64,000 nucleotides of DNA from Spongospora subterranea f. sp. subterranea (GCA_049724395.1 JAUGWO010000042.1:1-64000), one strand, 5' to 3'; shown: positions 47,854 to 58,003, counted from the stretch's first letter. Notes: generated from the letters alone by a model not told the origin. Translations and numbers: made by a program.

Positions 47854-48343
47854 TAGGTGTCGATGACCCTATTCTGGTCGTTGGTGATCCAATTTCAGGT
47901 TGTGTAGAACTCATAAGAGGTTGGGTTGCCCAGAAATAACCGTGGTCGGGACACAACTTTACGCATATTCTGGTTTGGGTGTTCCTATATGTGGTTGGTC
48001 ATGACCTCAAACATGGTTGCTGTACGCACATTTTAGGGTGTGCTCGCAACCCGGACATTATGCAAGTCAAAAATACTCCTAACAAATAGTAACTCCCAAC
48101 TGCAGTCCACTACATCATCAGGAACGGATTATTGTCAAGCAATAGGCGCGTATCGTTCGGGACAAGGTATAACGAAAAGACCGTCTGAAAACAAGTGATC
48201 CCAGAATGCCATTAGTTCATTTAAGACCTCTTGAAATCGTTTTTCGATGTCTTGAAACTTTGGGACTCTTTGGGCTTACTCCGGCGGCAACACCTATAAA
48301 AAGACTGATTTGAAGGCTAATGTCACAGAAATGTCATTAGCGC
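47854..48343. other. Intergenic stretch without a recognised gene
   Basis: Nothing recognisable on either strand between the transposon debris and the stop of the membrane coiled-coil gene. Confidence 0.4.
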
Positions 48344-49379
48344 TTACAATTCCCATCCAAGCCGTAAAAAAAGCGTCACAGCGAAAAATGCGACGGCGAA
48401 AACTGTTTCAACAGTAATAAAACTGTCGATATGGTTTGGTGAGATTTCCGTATTATCTACACGCGTTGAATTAGTTTGGCATACATTTCATGGAAGAAAG
48501 CCTACCTTTGACAGCGAATCTAATATTTTGGACATGATGTTCCAAGACAGGACGCCAACGCTTATGAACTGCGCTGCTCCATTCAATGGCCGCATTGGTC
48601 CATTGGATAACCAATGGCCATAAGTGTTGCAGATACTGATCATTGAACAAGAGGCACTTTGTATACAACCAACCACATTGCTGTTTGAGGAAAGTAAAAA
48701 CAACGTCAAATCTCTGATTACATTTTTCCCAGGCTCCGTTGGCCCATTCTTGCCAAGATGAATGCGATAGAGTTGAAAACGATTCCTTGAGTTGCTCTAC
48801 GTAAGTTATACCTTGAGCACCGAACAAAACACACCCATATATGCTTTACCAATGTTTTCCTTCAAAACAGTATTCTCCAATTCAAGCTGTTTGACTTTAT
48901 CTGCTAGAGTCTGCAACGATTGTTTGGCTGAAATCAACTGTTTCTGCATTTCGCCGAACTGGCTTGTTGTACTAATAGCTTGATGAGATACTAAAACCGA
49001 ATTCCCTCTTCAGCAGAGAAACAAAGATATTTAGAAATGACAGCGAATGACATACATTGTTTGAAGGATTCAATTTGTGCTTGCATTCCTTTCATTTCGG
49101 TTGAAAACCGATTTTCAATTGCGGTCATCTGCTGCTGCGCAAACTCCTGAATCTTACCATAGGTTCAGTAAAAATGGTCTATGGCGATAAACGCGACGGA
49201 AAATCCCATACTTTGCTGTGTGTTTGGGGTATTGCGTCGTTAAAAATTTTAGAGACCATTTCTATCTGACTTTGAGACAAAGCATCATGCGATCCCAACT
49301 TGTCGGCTGTCTGCTCTTGGCCTGATACGCTGGTCAACACAGCTAAACAGATCAACAACGCGCCCGTGATCTTCATCAT
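48344..49379 (-). CDS. Orphan secreted/membrane coiled-coil protein with C-terminal anchor
   Basis: ATG at 49379 (or the adjacent ATG at 49376) opens a clear signal peptide, MMKITGALLICLAVLTSVSG. Later exons read IQEFAQQQMTAIENRFSTEM, QFGEMQKQLISAKQSLQTLA and DKVKQLELENTVLKENIGKA, a coiled coil. Next comes a Trp-rich region (SSWQEWANGAWEKCNQRFD, CGWLYTKCLLF, WPLVIQWTNAAIEWSSAV). The last exon ends with one membrane span, VETVFAVAFFAVTLFLRL, and stop at 48344. The topology is thus a lumenal or extracellular coiled coil with a short cytosolic tail. Small GT-AG introns separate at least five exons. I do not recognise the family. Confidence 0.55.
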
Positions 49380-49985
49380 CGACACTCGAATACGCATTAA
49401 AACAATGGCCGTGAGCCGTAACGGTGTGACTGGTAGTGGTGACCCTCCCACTTCACCTTTCACTCCGCCCGGCGCCCAGTAACGATAATATGTGGCCGCA
49501 TACGTAGTTCACCTGTCGGGAGTCGGGGTCAACGCATGGCAATACCCGCTTCATGGATCTAATGCATCATTCGGAGGCGGTGTTGGAGATGAAAACGAAG
49601 CGAGGGAAAGAAGCAAAGGCGGGTAACGATGAGCGGAAAGAGAGTGAGAGGAGTCAAAAGGGGAGAAGAGAAGCGGAACCAGCGACGGAACCAGACAATT
49701 GAAAAAGTTGAAAACGGCGGCAGCGCTGCTTTTCTCCACCTTCCGCTCATCACTCATCCGTCTCTCGCTTTTTCTCCAATTTCGCCTCCTTCTCCACCCG
49801 ACACACACAGTAATCAAATAATTCAAAAGGTACTATGATGGCTGAAGGCCATGATTCGTAGTTTGTGCTTTGAACAAAAGCGACTCATAAAAGGCAATGC
49901 ACGATCTGTTCGCAATGCCGGATCTGATGGTTGATCGCAAAAGTTAAAAGGTCACAACCCCGAAAAAATATTGTCAAACAAAACA
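49380..49985. other. Spacer with strand-asymmetric purine and pyrimidine tracts
   Basis: From about 49585 to 49690 the plus strand is almost pure purine (GAAACGAAG, GGAAAGAGAG and similar), and 49730-49800 is pyrimidine-rich, so the two tracts are roughly complementary. Frames on both strands here are low-complexity shadows. A six-A run at 49965-49970 is the likely Pol III terminator (T6 in the sense strand) of the tRNA gene that follows. Confidence 0.55.
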
Positions 49986-50056
49986 TGCGCCATCCGAGAA
50001 TCGAACTCGGACCAACTCGTTGGCAACGAGCTATTGTACCATTCAACCAATGGCGC
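49986..50056 (-). tRNA. tRNA-Gly (anticodon GCC)
   Basis: The sense strand starts GCGCCATTGGTTGAATGGTA and ends with GCGCCAT-complementary ATGGCGC plus discriminator A, giving a perfect 7-bp acceptor stem. D-arm TTGGTTGAATGG (A box), anticodon loop TTGCCAA on a GCTCG/CGAGT stem and T-arm with GTTCGATTC (B box) are all in place. No intron. T6 lies 15 nt downstream. A copia LTR begins about 18-20 nt upstream of its 5' end. Confidence 0.95.
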
Positions 50057-50074
50057 AATTTTCTTCTTATCACA

Positions 50075-50199
50075 TATGAACACTTCTACCTCTGTACTAC
50101 CGAACTTGATATGATCCTACCAATCGATCTATTGTAAATAATACATTCTTCCTAATGTTCTGGTCAACAGTTCTGGTCTATATTGCGAACACCATCTGT
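50075..50199 (+). repeat. 5' LTR of the copia element
   Basis: Matches 52916-53043 with a few substitutions and one short insertion (TATATT-type) in the 3' copy. It lies immediately upstream of the tRNA-Gly gene, which points away from it. Confidence 0.8.
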
Positions 50200-50298
50200 C
50201 AGATCAAGAGTCCCAACTCCACCAAGTTGCGCGATTAGAGCTCATTGACACAGAAAGGGGTAGTCCAGCGTAAAGCCAACGCAAGAGACACCACCACC

Positions 50299-51669
50299 AT
50301 GACCAGCCACAGCAGAGACGAGGTCAACAACATCGCCGGCGGCAACAGCCTACCAGAGCGACGATGGGAGTCGACAAGATCGACAACAATTCACCCGTTA
50401 AGGAAGGAGGTGGACACCACCAAATATAACGGCGGCCTAAATCTGATCCCAGATTTTGACGGCACAAACTGGGACACTTTCAAACGGAAGGTTGAGACCC
50501 AACTCATCCGAATGGATATAGACTCGTATTTGCACCACGAGCCTAACGCTGAATCTTCAACAGAGCGACGCAACGATCGCGCAGCGTTAGCCGAAATCAG
50601 CATGCGCCTGGCACAGGTGCAGTATAAGCAGGTCAGCCATTGTGCAACAACAGCACAACTATGGAGAACACTCCAAGACACATACGATGAAACTAAAGAG
50701 GCGAAATCAGGGGCCTTATTCATCGAATTCATTGAGGCGCAAATGCAGCCGAGCGAGACGATGAAGGCTTACCTGGACCGACTCGTTTCAATATACCACG
50801 ACATGATCACACTGGAGATCAAGATCGGAGAACTAGCATTCTGTGCGAAAGTACTTCAGGGATTACCAGCAGAGTACAACCAAGTCAAGGCAGCTGCGAC
50901 AGCATCACAGCTAGGGACAATTGCTTCAATGACAAGCCTCTTACTGTCTACAGAACGAGAGCGCGAGCATGGCAAGTCTGCAAAGATACCGAACGAGCCA
51001 GCGATTGACTTAAAGACAATGAAAGCCCAACACAAGAGCAAAAGTTACTTGAGAGCCAAGCAGTATTGCAAGAAGTGCAAGACAACTTCTCATGACACAG
51101 ACAAGTGTTGGGTGTTGAACCCACATCTCCGACGAAAAAGCCATGATGAATCTTCACCGAAAACGAACAATGCGCACCGTGTTAAATTCAATGGATTCAG
51201 GATCTCGCGCGTCGGCACTGCAGTCACGTGCGACTACATCATTGACAGTGGCGCCGACGTTTCAGTCACAAACAATCAAAACATCTTGATTAATGAACCT
51301 CTTAAACAACCAGTCCAGATCCAAGCGTGCAATCGACAGGCCTCAAAGGCATATGGAAAGGGCTTTTTGATCATCCAGACATCACCGTCAATCACCATCA
51401 AGGATGTACTCTACGCACCGAACATGACGAATACGTTAATATCAGCGCATTCAATCACTCAACAAGGCTATAGAATCGTCATCGAAAACGACATGCACAT
51501 TGAGAGCAAAGAAGGAAAAACGATCCTCACCGCAAAGATGCATGATGGCCTATATTACGTCAGAGCAGGGAGACATGCAAAGGTCAACGCAACGATCAGC
51601 CTGGATATCGTTCATAAGTGGTTTGGACATGCGTCGAACGATTTTTCAATTGCCGCCGCCAACCACTAA
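50299..51669 (+). CDS. Copia Gag-protease polyprotein, truncated
   Basis: The ATG at 50299 (context ACCATGA) is the first of the open frame. The N-terminal UBN2-type Gag domain contains FDGTNWDTFKRKVETQL, QLWRTLQDTYDETKEAKSGA and ELAFCAKVLQGLPAEYNQVK. A zinc knuckle CKKCKTTSHDTDKCW (C-X2-C-X4-H-X4-C) follows, then the aspartic protease site YIIDSGADVSV and a pre-integrase-like HKWFGHAS. The frame then stops at 51669, where sequence jumps to reverse transcriptase. Intact Gag and protease suggest recent activity or use in trans. Integrase is absent. Confidence 0.85.
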   Translation: MTSHSRDEVNNIAGGNSLPERRWESTRSTTIHPLRKEVDTTKYNGGLNLIPDFDGTNWDTFKRKVETQLIRMDIDSYLHHEPNAESSTERRNDRAALAEISMRLAQVQYKQVSHCATTAQLWRTLQDTYDETKEAKSGALFIEFIEAQMQPSETMKAYLDRLVSIYHDMITLEIKIGELAFCAKVLQGLPAEYNQVKAAATASQLGTIASMTSLLLSTEREREHGKSAKIPNEPAIDLKTMKAQHKSKSYLRAKQYCKKCKTTSHDTDKCWVLNPHLRRKSHDESSPKTNNAHRVKFNGFRISRVGTAVTCDYIIDSGADVSVTNNQNILINEPLKQPVQIQACNRQASKAYGKGFLIIQTSPSITIKDVLYAPNMTNTLISAHSITQQGYRIVIENDMHIESKEGKTILTAKMHDGLYYVRAGRHAKVNATISLDIVHKWFGHASNDFSIAAANH

Positions 51670-52820
51670 AAGATCTATCAGAAGGATTTCACAACTGCAT
51701 ATCTAAATGCACTTTTAACTAATCCTATCTACATATACCAACCGGACGGATTCCTCAAGCAGGGCGAGGAACATAAAGTATGTCTACTAGAGAAAGCCTT
51801 ATACGGTCTGAAGCAGGCCGGTCGCGAATGGCAACGACCCTGTTTGGCAAGTTAAGGGAAAGTCAATTCGCGTAATCAACCAAGGAACCATGCATTTGGT
51901 ACAAATCCCGGGAGAATCAATTGACAATCATAGGTATCTATGTCGATGATCTACTAATCACAGGCGACGACGACACTGAAATTACGAAGATTTCAGCAGT
52001 ACTACGGTCATCATTCAAGATGAAAGACCTAGGGGAAGCCGATAAATTTCTCGGTATGAAGATCTGTTGTTTAGATGGCACGATCCGACTATCGCAAGAA
52101 AAATACATAAGAGAGGTCATCCAGCGTTTTGAGCAAAAAAACTGCAAACCCATCACCACACCAATGACAACAATTTATGATCCAAACGAGGACGAGGAGA
52201 TTACTGATAAGTATCCCATTCGCGCAATCATTGGAAGTTTATCCTACATCGCTTACGGGACACGTCCTGATATTGCATTCGCAGTTAACAATATTGGCAG
52301 GCATGTGTCGAAACCAATTAAAGCATTATGGAAAGCGGCGCAAAGGATTCTCAAAGACCTGAAAGCGACCCCGAATGACGGCTTGGTGTTCAAGGGGAGC
52401 TCAACTGATATCACAGGATGGGCCGACAGCAATTACGCGATGGACACTCTTGATCGACGATCAACCACAGGTCTACTGATCCAAGTGGGAGGCAATTCCG
52501 TTATAGGGAAGTCCAGAAAGCAACATTCAGTTGCACTTTCAACAACTGAAGCGGAATATATGGCCGCTAGCGACGCCACAAGGGAAATCATTTGGCTACG
52601 CGATTTGCTGAAGGAGTTAAATCAATTTAAAGATTCGATGATTACTCCACTATACCAGGATAATCAAAGCGCTATTTTTCTCGAAAAGAACAACCGCTCG
52701 AACCAACGATCCAAGCATATCGACGTTCGATATCATTTCGTCCGAGAAAAAGGTGCAACAATAGGAGATAGAAATAATCTATTGTCCAACAACAGAGATG
52801 ATGGCGGACATGTTCACTAA
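51670..52820 (+). pseudogene. Copia reverse transcriptase/RNase H remnant
   Basis: Directly after the Gag stop come KIYQKDFTTAYLNALL and LEKALYGLKQAGREW from the RT palm region. A frameshift near 51840 precedes an open frame (51921-52820) with the catalytic YVDDLL, then RNase H (WADSNYAMDTLDRRSTTG, LSTTEAEYMA). The tail after KHIDVRYHFVRE shifts frame relative to other copies. The RT fingers and integrase are deleted. Confidence 0.85.
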
Positions 52821-52915
52821 ACCCATCAGTGAACCTGCATTCAAACGATTTGAATTATCCATTATGCAGATATAACAACACTGGCAAGGGATAAAAGCGA
52901 AGGGGAGTATTAAGA

Positions 52916-53043
52916 TATGAACACTTCTACCTCTGTACTACCGTACTTGATATGATCCTACCAATCGATCTATTGTATATATTTAATACATTCTCCTAAT
53001 ATTCTGGTCAACAGTTCTGGTCTATATTGCGAACACCATCTGT
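52916..53043 (+). repeat. 3' LTR of the copia element
   Basis: Same sequence as the 5' LTR with small differences. It is followed within about 15 nt by an oppositely oriented, more diverged LTR (53056-53180). Confidence 0.8.
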
Positions 53044-53055
53044 TACTACTTTTCC

Positions 53056-54315
53056 AGATGGTGATAGTGTGATAAACGAGAGCTCCTGACCAGAATGTAG
53101 GAAGAATGTCTTATATACAATAGATAAATGGTAGGATCATATCAAGTACGGTAGTGCAGGGGTAGCAGTGTTCAGAGCTTGATACTCCCCTTCGCTTTTA
53201 TCCCTTTCAAGTGGTTGTTATATCTGCATAATGATTGATTTGAACCGTTCAAATGCAGGTTCACTGATGGGTTTCGTGAATATGTCCGATCATCTCTGTA
53301 GTAGGACAATAGATGATTTCGATCTCCTTTTGTTGCACTTTTTCTCGGATGAAGTGATATCGAACGTCGATGTGCTTGTCTTGATTATCCTGTTGGAGTG
53401 GAGTTATCATCGAATCTTTAAATTGCCTCAACTCTTCCAACAAATCGCGTAGCCAAATAATTTTCCTTGTGGCGTCGCTAGCGGCCATGTATGTATTCCG
53501 CTTCGGTTGTTGAAAGTGCAACTAAGTGTTGCTTTTGTGACTTCCATTTGACGGATTGCCTCCCACAGCGATCAGTAATCCTGTGGTGGACCGTCGATCA
53601 ATAGTGTCCATCGCGTAATTGCTATCGGCCCATCCTGTGATATCAGTTGAGCTCCCCTTGAACACCAAGCCCTCATTCGGAGTCGTGTTCAGGTATTTGA
53701 GGTATTTGAGGATCCTTTGCGCCGCTTTCCATAATGCTTTGATTGGTTTCGACACATGCCTGCTAATATTGTTAACTGCAAATGCAATGTCGGGACGTGT
53801 CCCGTAAGCGATGTAGGATATGCTGCCAATGATTTCGCGAATGAAATACTTATCAGTAATCTCTTCGTCCACGTTTGGATCATAAGTTGTTGTCATTGGT
53901 GTGGTGTCTGGTTTGCAGTTTTCCTGCTCAAAACGCTGGATGACCTCTCTTATGTACTTTTCCTGCGATAGTCGGATCGTGCCATCTAAACAACAGATCT
54001 TCATACCGAGGAATTTATCGGCTTCCCCTAGGGCTTTCATCCGGAATGATGACCGTAGTACTGCTGAATCTTCGTGAATTCGTGTCGTCGTCGTCTGTAA
54101 TTAGTAGATCATCAACGTGGATACCTATGATTGTCAATTGATTCTCCTGAAATTTGTACCAGATGCACGGTTCTTTCGTTGATTGCGCGAATTTGCTTTC
54201 CCGTAACTTGCCAAATAGGATCGTTTGCCATTCACGCTTCACCATATAAGGCTTTCTCGAGTAAGCATACTTTGTGTTCCTCGCCCTGTTTGAGAAATCC
54301 GTCCGGTTGGTATCA
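53056..54315 (-). mobile_element. Second copia copy, inverted and truncated
   Basis: On the minus strand an LTR (53056-53180), a purine tract (AAGCGAAGGGGAGTAT) and RNase H and RT sequences can be read, with YVDDLL replaced by HVDDLLI near 54110. Several frameshifts (near 53520, 54040 and 54250) separate MKALGEADKFLGMKICCLDG from the preceding segment. The copy ends near 54315 within the RT palm. No gag is attached. Confidence 0.85.
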
Positions 54316-54319
54316 CGAC

Positions 54320-54700
54320 GAAAACACACCCTGATGGCAAGACACGATTCAACGCACAATTCGTGGCAAATGGATTCGCACAAAAAGAAGGAATCGACTA
54401 CGATGAAACATCAATTGCCGCCGTCAATCACTGGAAGATTTACCAGAAGGATTTCACAACTGCAAATCTAAATGCACCTCTGACTAATCCTATCTACATA
54501 TACCAACCGGGCGGATTTCTCAAGCAGGGCGAGGAACACAAAGTATGCTTACTCGAGAAAGCCTTATGCGGTCTTAAGCAGGCCGGGCGTGAATGGCAAA
54601 CAACCCTATTCAACAAGTTACAGAGAAGTCAATTACGGAATCAAAGAAAGAACCATGCATCCGGTATAAATTCCAGGAAAGCCGGTGGGATGGAGTTCCC
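54320..54700 (+). mobile_element. Third copia fragment (reverse transcriptase), plus strand
   Basis: Reads TPDGKTRFNAQFVANGFAQK, EGIDYDETSIAAVNHWKIYQ, then QPGGFLKQGEEHKVCLLEKA and ends in RNHASGINSR. It preserves the RT start that element 1 lacks, but jumps from DYDETS to WKIYQKDF in the same way. It ends in the inverted repeat at 54635-54807. Confidence 0.8.
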
Positions 54701-54807
54701 CCGTTCATCATATTTCTGAGTAGTCAATATCAGAATGAATCCTATTATTGACCTCCGGCTTTCCTGGAATTTATACCAGATGCATGGTTCTTTCTTTGAT
54801 TCCGTAA
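54635..54807. repeat. Inverted repeat of copia RT sequence
   Basis: CGGAATCAAAGAAAGAACCA begins the left arm (about 54637-54690); the right arm (about 54754-54804) is its close reverse complement. The arms are about 50 nt with a spacer of roughly 65 nt. Both arms derive from the RT segment encoding KEPCIxYKFQE. Confidence 0.8.
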
Positions 54808-54817
54808 TTAACTTAGG

Positions 54818-55823
54818 GAGGGATCCGCGCGGACCTTTGCCGGTACGCCATGGCTAGGCCGTAACTCTCCTAATCATTTGCTTCCACTTTCGATTGAAGG
54901 CTATGAATCTTAACTGTCGGAACCCAATTCGTTTGATGATTTAGTTTCTGAGTTGAAGTTTTTTTTTGGGCAACTCCTTTGTGATATTTGGTGTTAAATG
55001 AATCACTTTAGGTTGCTGTTGTTTCAGTTTAAAACGTTCCGCCAGGGTTGTCGCCAATTTTTATTCTTGCTGCTCGTGCACAAAACAAAAATGATGCTGA
55101 CCAAGAATTCAACGTTTCGTTGACTCGCAAAGTTGTAGTACTTTAAGGTCAGAAGCAAAATCCGATAAGTGCACGAGATCCCTGTTGATATGAGGCTCAC
55201 ATAACAAAAGCATAGACGTCTCAATTGCAGTGCTACCCGCAATTCTTCAGCTGGCCCCCAAACAAAAGAGTACGCTGTAAAGAGTTTGCCATGTGATTGG
55301 CGTCGGATGTTGGAACAACATGAGCCGTTCCGGCTACAAATGAAAACTAAAGCAAAAAACTATTATACAGACCTAGTGAAATTCCCAAAACTTTCCAAGG
55401 TGGAGATAAGAAACTGGCGCTCATAGGCAACGCCATCGGTGCTGACGCTGAGCAGTTGCAAACCCAGGTGTTGTTGAACGATACGAGTCAACGAAACGTT
55501 GAATTCTTGGTCAGCATCATTTTTGTTTTGTGCACGAGCAGCAAAAATAAAAATTGGCGACAACCCTGGCGGAACGTTTTAAACTGAAACAACAGCAACC
55601 CAAAGTGATTCATTTAATTTCAAATATCACAAAGGAGCTTTTCAAAAATACCTTCAACTCAGAAACTATATCATCAAAAGAATTGGGTTGACCGTAAAGA
55701 TTCACAGGCTTCCATCAAAAGTGGAAGCCATGGGGTTAACGGCCTAGCCATGGGGTTAACGGCCTAGCCATGGGGTTAACGGCCTAGCCATGGCGTGTAG
55801 CGGCGAAGGTCCGCGGATCCCTC
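54818..55823. mobile_element. Foldback-type DNA element with 310-340-bp terminal inverted repeats
   Basis: Termini read GAGGGATCCGCG and its complement. The left arm (54818-55127) and right arm (55484-55823) are long imperfect inverted repeats, containing for example GTTTAAAACGTTCCGCCAGG at 55027 and its complement near 55580. The unique core of about 360 nt has no open transposase, although a minus-strand frame at 55363-55563 (STDGVAYERQF) may be a trace of one. The right arm alone carries a triplicated 20-bp unit. No convincing target-site duplication is visible. A non-autonomous element is the likeliest reading. Confidence 0.75.
55727..55786 (+). repeat. Triplicated 20-bp unit in the right arm of the foldback element
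   Basis: GCCATGGGGTTAACGGCCTA occurs three times head to tail. The left arm has one corresponding unit (around 54848-54866). Confidence 0.9.
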
Positions 55824-55908
55824 AGTGTATGTCAGTATGTCACCCCCTCCTGTCATTTACTGCCCATCTGTAAACACCGGAAGGATTTAGACCTCGTTTG
55901 TCCTAGCC

Positions 55909-56935
55909 ATGGCACAGGAGCGGGCTAACAATACTCAGGAACCAAATGTAGATGGATTAGTTCCTGAAATTTCCTTCAAGATGGACTCATCGTCGGTATT
56001 ATCGTCAATTATCTCGTCATTGTTATTCGAGAAGAAGGATATGATCGCTAATGTATCTTTTAACAACGCTGGAATTCGCATATCAGTTGATAAAGCGAGA
56101 TCAATGCAGGTCGAAATGATCTGTTGAAATTTGTGACACACTCACAAAGCTGCTTTATGTATTCAACACACCTTCACCGAACCATGAAACTTTTTTTGAA
56201 AATGTCACGTTTGAAGCTCAATATCGATTTCCTCAAGGATATTAATATTTGCTGGGGATCATTTCAGGCCCGTGCATATATCAAGAAAGAGTCATTACAG
56301 GATTACGAGCTATTAGCCGATCACGTTCAGATTACGATTAACCTCTCTCTCATGTATCGCTGTCTTACCGTATTCGGTGATAAATCGGCTCATGTTGAGT
56401 TTTTATATCGTGGCGATGGTTTCCCAATCACTTTCATGTATGGTTTCCATCTTCAGATCGCTCCGTTTTCCTGGTTTCAATCGCAACATTTGAATGCTCA
56501 GACTGGAAGATCAAGGCGTTATTACTGAGTGCCAAATCAACACTCTTGAACCGGTATCTTTACCTGATTTCAACTTTCGCAGCTCGTCGGTTATTAATCG
56601 AGCGATAATCAAAGTTAGTTCGATTACAATGTTGTTTCTCATGATTTTTAGTTTCTGTAGTCATCGCTGTTGAAGGAAGCTTTATCAGATATGGACATAC
56701 CCGGATCCCAATATATAGACATCACGATGTCCCCTGTTCACCCGTTCATCAAATTGGCTTCTAACGCTGGAGCCATGCGATCTGAAGTTAGCCTGTGGTC
56801 TTTTCCGATGTCTTCATTGCTCAATCGAGCTGTCGCCAGGTTCAATTCCTCAATGATCCCGAGGTGTTTCCTGTTCTTGCTTGCCAGACCACTGCTTCTT
56901 TTCCGTATGCATTACCAGTTAGCTCTCTTCATTGA
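55909..56935 (+). CDS. RAD1: Rad1, subunit of the 9-1-1 DNA-damage checkpoint clamp
   Basis: PCNA-like clamp subunit that acts with Rad9 and Hus1 to activate ATR-type kinase signalling. ATG at 55909. Exon blocks: FNNAGIRISVDKARSMQ, an intron of about 155 nt, then ARAYIKKESLQDYELLADHV, QITINLSLMYRCLTVFGDKS and EFLYRGDGFPITFMYG. These match Rad1 (ENGIKVTVENAKCVQANAFI, INLTVLLDCLSIFG, CYQGYGYPLMLFLEE). Next are LEDQGVITECQINTLEP, SSLLKEALSDMDIP, ITMSPVHPFIKLASNAGA and, last, RQVQFLNDPEVFPVLACQ. Stop at 56933-56935. The segment between NAGA and the last exon is shorter than usual, so one exon is probably mis-split here. The assignment is firm. Confidence 0.83.
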
Positions 56936-57447
56936 TTTCAACAATGTGCTTGAATTGTGACGTGTTGGTGAAATAGTTATTCCGGTCGACGGTTAAAGCA
57001 CTATCCATGGCGACCCAAACCAATATAAAAATGAACACAGAAGGCATGCTGCTTTTACAGCACTCGATAAAATCGCTCGAGAATACCAATATCAAGAATT
57101 GGATCGAGTTTACTCTCTCACCAGCAATAATGGAACGAGATGCGGTTGATCTACAACGATAATTATCCACTAGCATATCACAGAATTACTGCTTCAGCTA
57201 AAGTATCTGAGTTGCTGTTCTCTATCACATAAGTGATATCAGAACCTAATAGATTTCGACATGGTATGAACAAATTTTTTGGAGCATGTTCACTGATCTG
57301 TATGAATAAATAGAGGTGATGAAAGGGAGATATTAGTTTGCTATGGGTTTCAACTTTACATCTTGACTCGTAGATGTTCGAATACGAAATTTGGCATTGT
57401 ACGAAATACTGATAATTTGCTCGCGAGATGTTTTGACTTGGTTACTG
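56936..57447. other. Intergenic stretch before the satellite
   Basis: A minus frame at 56919-57176 overlaps the end of Rad1 and has no family signature. AT-rich, nothing else seen. Confidence 0.4.
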
Positions 57448-58003
57448 CATTGCGTTAGTTACGAGCAGCAATGAATAAGACAAGGAATAACACATCTAAG
57501 CAAAGTGTCCTCGTAATGAAACAAGAATGCGACAACAGTTCCTTTCTAGATAATAAACCATTGCGTTAGTTACGGCAGCAATGAATAAGACAATGAATAA
57601 CACATCTAAGCCAAGTGTCCCTCGTAATGAAATAAGAATGCGACAACAGTTCCTTTTCAGATAATAAACCATTGCGTTAGTTACGGCAGCAATGAATAAG
57701 ACAAGGAATAACACATCTAAGCAAAGTGTCCTCAATGAAACAAGAATGCGACAACAGTTCCTTTCTAGATAATAAACCATTGCGTTAGTTACGGCAGCAA
57801 TGAATAAGACAATGAATAACACATCTAAGCCAAGTGTCCCTCGTAATGAAATAAGAATGCGACAACAGTTCCTTTTCAGATAATAAACCATTGCGTTAGT
57901 TACGGCAGCAATGAATAAGACAAGGAATAACACATCTAAGCAAAGTGACCCTCGTAATGAAACAAGAATGTGACTACAGTTCCTTTCTAGTTAATAAACC
58001 ATT
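57448..58003. repeat. Satellite-like tandem array, five units of 108-111 bp
   Basis: CATTGCGTTAGTTACGGCAG restarts at about 57449, 57559, 57670, 57778 and 57889, and a degenerate start follows at 58000. Units alternate between two variants: CAAGGAATA with TTTCTAG, and CAATGAATA with TTTTCAG. The true repeat is therefore a dimer of about 220 bp. A period divisible by three leaves a 145-codon hydrophobic frame open on the minus strand, almost certainly by chance. Confidence 0.9.

Larger units (their letters stand above)
50075..53045 (+). mobile_element. Ty1/copia LTR retrotransposon, internally deleted
   Basis: Flanking direct repeats of about 125 nt start ATATGAACACTTCTACCTCT and end near CACCATCTGT (about 50075-50199 and 52916-53043), consistent with LTRs. 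A purine tract, AAAAGCGAAGGGGAG, precedes the 3' copy as the expected plus-strand primer site. Internal frames give Gag with zinc knuckle, protease, the pre-integrase region, then directly the middle of reverse transcriptase and RNase H. The integrase core and the start of RT are missing, and the RT frame is broken near 51840. Not autonomous. Confidence 0.9.

Noticed and set aside
57496-57933. 145-codon hydrophobic repeat frame on the minus strand
   Set aside because: Falls entirely in the 111-bp satellite; the frame is open because the period is divisible by three.
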